NCBI GenBank assembly: GCA_027704905.1
Contig: CM051022.1
Span: 10,553,969-10,617,968, forward strand
Reading direction: 5' to 3'
Length of the DNA stretch: 64,000 nucleotides
Source: Muraenolepis orangiensis
Taxonomy: Eukaryota; Chordata; Actinopteri; Gadiformes; Muraenolepididae
Both the position numbers and the translations under genes were made by a program. The notes under the pieces were generated by a model, which was given only the letters and a program-made list of their open reading frames with translations, did not search any database and was not told the origin of the DNA. Below, piece by piece: positions 58,271-64,000 of the stretch (positions within the stretch are counted from its first letter, which is position 1; every line of letters starts with the position of its first letter).

Positions 58271-58354
58271 TTGTGGATGGCCCTGAGGGACATGCAGTCG
58301 ATCACCTCTGGGGGGCGCACTTTCCCCACCACAGCGCCGTGCATGATGGTTTAG
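58271..58354 (+). CDS. PPHLN1: candidate PPHLN1 cassette exon (84 nt)
   Basis: Acceptor GGCTTTGCAG and donor TTTAG|GTTGGT flank 84 nt open in the required frame (VVDGPEGHAVDHLWGAHFPH then HSAVHDGL). Both neighbours are in phase 1, so it can be included or skipped without changing frame. The His/Asp/Gly-rich peptide has no match I recognise, so it may be a chance open segment. Confidence 0.4.
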   Translation: MWMALRDMQSITSGGRTFPTTAPCMMV

Positions 58355-58589
58355 GTTGGTACCATATACACTTACATCATTTGGAGTAGTCGTCTCCCTG
58401 CCATCAACCAATTCCTTGCAATTCGTTATTTTTATTATTTCTGATGGAGGAGAAAATAAATAATGGGGAATAAAGGGATTTGCATAGCTAGACTGATTAT
58501 GTCCATTATGTATGTTTTCTTTTAAATCTTTGCTCTTTGCTCAACCTCAAACGGTGTATGAGGTTAATTCTACCTTTCACATTCACCAC

Positions 58590-58735
58590 TAGATACAAGA
58601 TACGATATGTTTTATTGGCCATTTGGAACAAGTACAATGGAATGCTTACTCCCCATTCCCTCCCGCAGTATCACTTTTTAAAACAATACTGTAAAAATAC
58701 TATATACAATAAAAATGAACAGAGACTAGCGCAAC
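58590..58735 (-). mobile_element. 5'-truncated LINE 3' end, third copy
   Basis: TTTTATTGGCCATTTGGAAC, AAGTACAATGGAATGCTTAC, TCCCCATTCCCTCCCGCAGT, as in 42040-42110. Confidence 0.8.
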
Positions 58736-58799
58736 TACACAATTATATTTTGAGACGTGTGCACTTATTCTATTTGGACAAACAAAGAGTCCTACACTG

Positions 58800-61143
58800 C
58801 AAGTTGATCAGCTAATGTATATGGTTGCAAATTATAAACCAGCTCATGAGGATGTTTTTTGGTGTCAGCTCGACGCACGGCTGGCTATGTTTACGGTCAC
58901 ACAAATACACACAGCCAACGTCGGCTGACCGCGCCTGTTCAGGTGAGCAGATGCCAAATCGGCATCTGTCTTGAAACCTAGCTCGTCTCCCATCTTTTCG
59001 AATGCAAATCAAAGCTTCACCTGTCGTCGTGTAGCACGGCTCTGGTGATGAAGGGACAATCTCGGTTGATCCAGTTAGTTTGCTTGCTTCCACGGCTGCA
59101 GTGCGCTGTGTTTGTGTGTTTGCCAATTTGTTCTATATCTGGCAACCAAGGGGTACTCTTGAGAATAGTGACTAAATAGTGACAAAGACGGACGTTCGCA
59201 CGTGGAATGGACATTCCAATAAGAGAACACAGTGGCTGTAGCGTTGTTGTCGGAGAGAAGCCAGCATTTGAACTTTGGCACGTTTAATCTCTGACATATC
59301 GTGGTGATTTAATATGTATTGAGTAGAGTAACTGTGTTTACATATGGCTCCTTTTTAAGGAGGCATGTATTCATTTCCAAAACGACTATAAATTGGACTA
59401 CATAGTTCCATGTCTTTAGCACAGTGGTCGTCAACCAGGGGTCTGCGGAGGTACTGCAGGGGGCCCGCAAAACATGATTAATGCAGAAACCCAATTCTTG
59501 CCGTCACCTAACCCCCACATTTCACCCAAATTCCACCTTCAATTCAGTGTTTGCTCCACAGGGAGCCACCATGTCCTCCACCTAGATAGACTCGGGCCTC
59601 GGAATAATTGTCATCCTGCTACACACCAGGGTCAGTCATCGTACAATGGCAGAGATTGAGCCTTGATGCATTGATTTTAATTGATTTTCGACATGGCTAA
59701 TATCTTGGCGTCAAAGATGGATAAATCCATGCTTCGCTGCCGATCTCTGTTGGTCATTCAATTCTTGTAAAACGTCCTTGATGATGATGATGATAATTTC
59801 CAGTTGCGAGTGCTGGAGTAATAGCACTTTCGGCTTGCTCCCGGAAAAAAACGGTATGTTGCACACCAACGGCGTAATATGGAAATGGTCTAGGTCTGGA
59901 GTATTATCGGGGATTTTTTTTCTGGAGCCGGCAGAAATGCGTCGACGCTCTGTAATTAGTCTGTCTGGATCGCTCTCCGTCAACCGGGGTGAAAACCCGA
60001 GTGGTGTGTCACGCTGTGGTAAATACTTATTTTCCTCCCTCGTTGTAATTCGTCTGAACTGCTCGACTGTGGTTTCTAACTGGACAAAATGGCTTTTATC
60101 GATTTTTATCTCTTTTTTTTTCATTTCTATTACTTATCTTTTGTTGTCGCCAGTATTCCAGTATTCAGTTCTGTCCGGTTGAGTCGGCAGAAAAATAAAT
60201 ACTTTAAAGATGTTATTCCTCAAACGTCTGCATTAGCGGTCTGTATTAGTGGTAACATTTGTATTTAAGATAATTGAAAACGTATTCCAGTTCTGTTGCC
60301 TCGGCATAAGCAATCTAAATAATGACTGGTTGTAAACTGGGACTTCTAAAAGATGCTCTGCAAAGTGGTGCCTACCCTACTATCCTGCATCTCTGTTGCT
60401 AGTTTTAACCAAGTTGAGATAAGCCTAAGTCATTGTGGAAATGTCCGACAATTTCGATGCTCGAAATCAACTATTCCCGACTTTCACACGTCCCACGATT
60501 GTCTAAAGTACCAAACCAAACCAAACCCCGGCAGGTCGAGTGCGAGTGACAAGACACACGGCCACGGGCTGGCATGGCGTAGGGACCACCGCAGGCCTCG
60601 GCTTCAGCTACCATTTTCACTTTTGACCGCTGTGGTTTCGCCCCCCCCCTGAAAACCAGAGGCCAGATGAGAAGTTGTTCTCCGAAACAAGATGAGGGGG
60701 GGGGGGGCGTGGGTTCGCCAGCGGACAGGACAGGTTAAAGACCCGCCACCGCTTTCCCCACATGGTAATTTGTGGCTTTGGCCCCGGGGTGCAAACGTCG
60801 CAACACCACCGCTAAACGAATCACGCCGGGGGGGGGCGGTGGCGGCTTCTGAAGTGACAGCTACTTTCATGTGGTAGGTCACGCGCATGGAGACGAACCC
60901 GGCTAGACTTTTGACGTGCGTCCGTCAAAAGCGCGGCTGGCGGATTCCTTGTGTGGTTCACGAGGTCGCTGGTTTATTTTCACACAGCGTTCACATTGTA
61001 GGTAGGTGGGCGGGGGGGGGGTTCTGCCTTGACGGATGTACTGTATATCTGGTGGATATAGCAAACGACTCATTTATGAGTCACGATGATACGCTGGGTG
61101 GAAAATAGACGAGAGGAAGCGCGAGCATGGCTAATGGGGGGGG

Positions 61144-61182
<39 letters not shown>

Positions 61183-62075
61183 TGTGTGTGTGTGTGTGTG
61201 CGCGCGGGGTAAATGCGTGTGTCAGAGTGTAAATGAGTGCGTATAAGGTGTCTGATGGATATTCCTGAAGCCCCAGTGGGACGTTTGTTATTTCCCCCCT
61301 CCCCCCCCCCCCCCCCACGCCCAGACGACTACCCACAATTCCTTGCTTCGGTCACGGACACGGCGGATTGGCCGCGGGGAGGAACCTTGGGTGGCGTGGC
61401 CGGCATTCAGGGGGGAAAAAAATCTTTTCAAAAGGATATAGAGGTGGAGCCGCCAGGAAAACATAAACGAGCGAGGAAGACGAGGGGTATAAAAGCAGAC
61501 GGGCCGAGTAAGAGCTGGACCACATCGTTGAGTGGAAATGTCCCGCGGTCATCATAGAGCGAGTGCTTCTTTAAACCTCCCACCCCCCTCCCCCCTCCCC
61601 CCTCCCTCCTCCCCCCTCCTCCCCCGGGGCGGAGGGCATAACTGTCCGTTGGAGGTTGAAGCGTGATTGTCGACCATCTGTTTCTAGAATGTTCCAGATG
61701 TGCCTGTTCAGGTACATGTCCGGATGCTGACACCTTTTTTTTTTTTTTTTCTGTTTTACGCACACGCACTACAGATTTACTGACTGTAATCCTACCCTCT
61801 TCTTCCAGTCATCCATCTTGCACAATCATTTTTACCCCCCCCCCCCCCCACCACCAAATGGTACCCGTGTTCAGCCTAGGCATTCTCCTCCTTAATGACA
61901 TGACTGGATTCACAGGAAGTAGTTTTAGACGATGGTCTCTGCTAACGGCGATCCCTCAATGACTCGGGTCTCCTCTGTCTCCCTCACTCTCTCACTCTCC
62001 CCTCCCTCCCTCCCTCCCTCCCTCCCTCCCTCCCTCCCTCTCTCCCCTAACTCTATCTCGCTGTCTCGCTCTCAG
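58800..62075 (+). other. PPHLN1 intron, mostly unannotated
   Basis: No exon recognised. It includes a hAT-like end near 59415 (CAGTGGTCGTCAACCAGGGG) without a partner, an ATG repeat near 59778, CpG- and G-rich DNA at 60500-61620, a GT array at about 61149-61200 and a TATAAAAG at 61488-61495 with no associated gene. Pyrimidine repeats precede the exon at 62076. Confidence 0.7.
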
Positions 62076-62131
62076 ACAAACTTCCCGGCCTGTCCAGGGA
62101 TGTCTCTCCGCAGAGCACGCCGTCTGCCAAG
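62076..62131 (+). CDS. PPHLN1: PPHLN1 exon (Ser/Pro-rich)
   Basis: AC completing Asp, then KLPGLSRDVSPQSTPSAK, phase 0 at GCCAAG|GTGAGT. It resembles human ERPVQSLKTSRDTSPSSG. The acceptor CTCGCTCTCAG follows a CCCT-rich tract. Confidence 0.85.

Positions 62132-64000
<1,869 letters not shown>

Larger units (their letters stand above)
50172..62131 (+). other. PPHLN1: PPHLN1 gene, partial (coding span seen): periphilin
   Basis: Exons at 50172-50236, 53133-53351, 54803-54867, 57080-57139, 57691-58007, (58271-58354) and 62076-62131 join in one frame. The protein begins TYRRERFTREPHD, comparable with the human MAYRRDEMWSEGR start. It is disordered and rich in Arg, Tyr, Gly and Ser, and contains SPHSRSGSSVSSRSYSPDR, nearly identical to the human segment. 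Family knowledge: periphilin is an RNA-binding subunit of the HUSH silencing complex with TASOR and MPP8 in the nucleus. The helical C-terminal TASOR-binding region is not in this window. Exon choice in the first half rests on splice phase more than similarity. Confidence 0.88.

Noticed and set aside
59410..59470. Another hAT element beginning CAGTGGTCGTCAACCAGGGG
   Set aside because: Only one end is visible; no matching inverted end or octamer duplication was found.
61488..61495. TATAAAAG as a promoter
   Set aside because: It lies inside a PPHLN1 intron with no recognisable gene downstream on the plus strand.

Overview
The window is vertebrate nuclear DNA, almost certainly from a spiny-rayed (percomorph-type) teleost fish. 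The evidence is intron-containing vertebrate genes with GT..AG splice sites, very long CA/GT and CT/GA dinucleotide arrays, Tc1 and hAT DNA transposons, tRNA-headed SINEs and fragments of a CR1/L2/Rex1-type LINE. There is no bacterial, plasmid or phage organisation, no operon and no CRISPR array. All gene calls come from conceptual splicing by eye: every exon was joined so that reading phase is kept and donor/acceptor dinucleotides are present.

Four genes are recognised, in the order known from the human 12q12 block. GXYLT1 (minus, 7 coding exons, 21748 down to 7867, 419 aa) encodes a Golgi/ER-type glucoside xylosyltransferase of family GT8. YAF2 (minus, 4 coding exons, 39931 down to 25640, 229 aa) encodes a RYBP/YAF2-type Polycomb (PRC1) subunit with an NZF-type zinc finger. 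ZCRB1 (minus, 7 coding exons, 46972 down to 41628, 225 aa) encodes the U11/U12-31K protein of the minor spliceosome, with an RRM and a CCHC knuckle. PPHLN1 (plus, from about 50172 to beyond the right edge) encodes periphilin, the HUSH complex subunit; only its N-terminal and middle exons are in the window. ZCRB1 and PPHLN1 are divergently transcribed and separated by about 3 kb of mostly repeat DNA. The genes share synteny, not a pathway.

Layout: 1-6300 is intergenic, with dinucleotide arrays, a hAT element carrying a 40-bp minisatellite, and a CCCTCC-rich array. 6300-21750 is GXYLT1 with its probable 3' UTR; its introns hold SINE, LINE and Tc1 insertions and a 1.6-kb purine-rich minisatellite. 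21750-25640 is intergenic, beginning with a 1.3-kb minisatellite just upstream of GXYLT1. 25640-39931 is YAF2, with an 11-kb intron 2. 39932-41627 holds the YAF2 promoter, small tandem repeats and the ZCRB1 3' end. 41628-46972 is ZCRB1, with a degenerate LINE in its last intron. 47000-50170 is the ZCRB1/PPHLN1 interval, rich in SINE and LINE remnants. 50172-64000 is PPHLN1, with hAT and LINE insertions and a coding tandem repeat.

I did not find a previously undescribed gene system. The most notable items are a ten-copy in-frame pentapeptide repeat in PPHLN1, a hAT transposon enlarged by an internal minisatellite with exact 8-bp target duplications, a poly-Ser/Thr/Ala expansion in YAF2, a phase-symmetric candidate cassette exon in PPHLN1, two strong palindromes, and dinucleotide arrays abutting several GXYLT1 exons.
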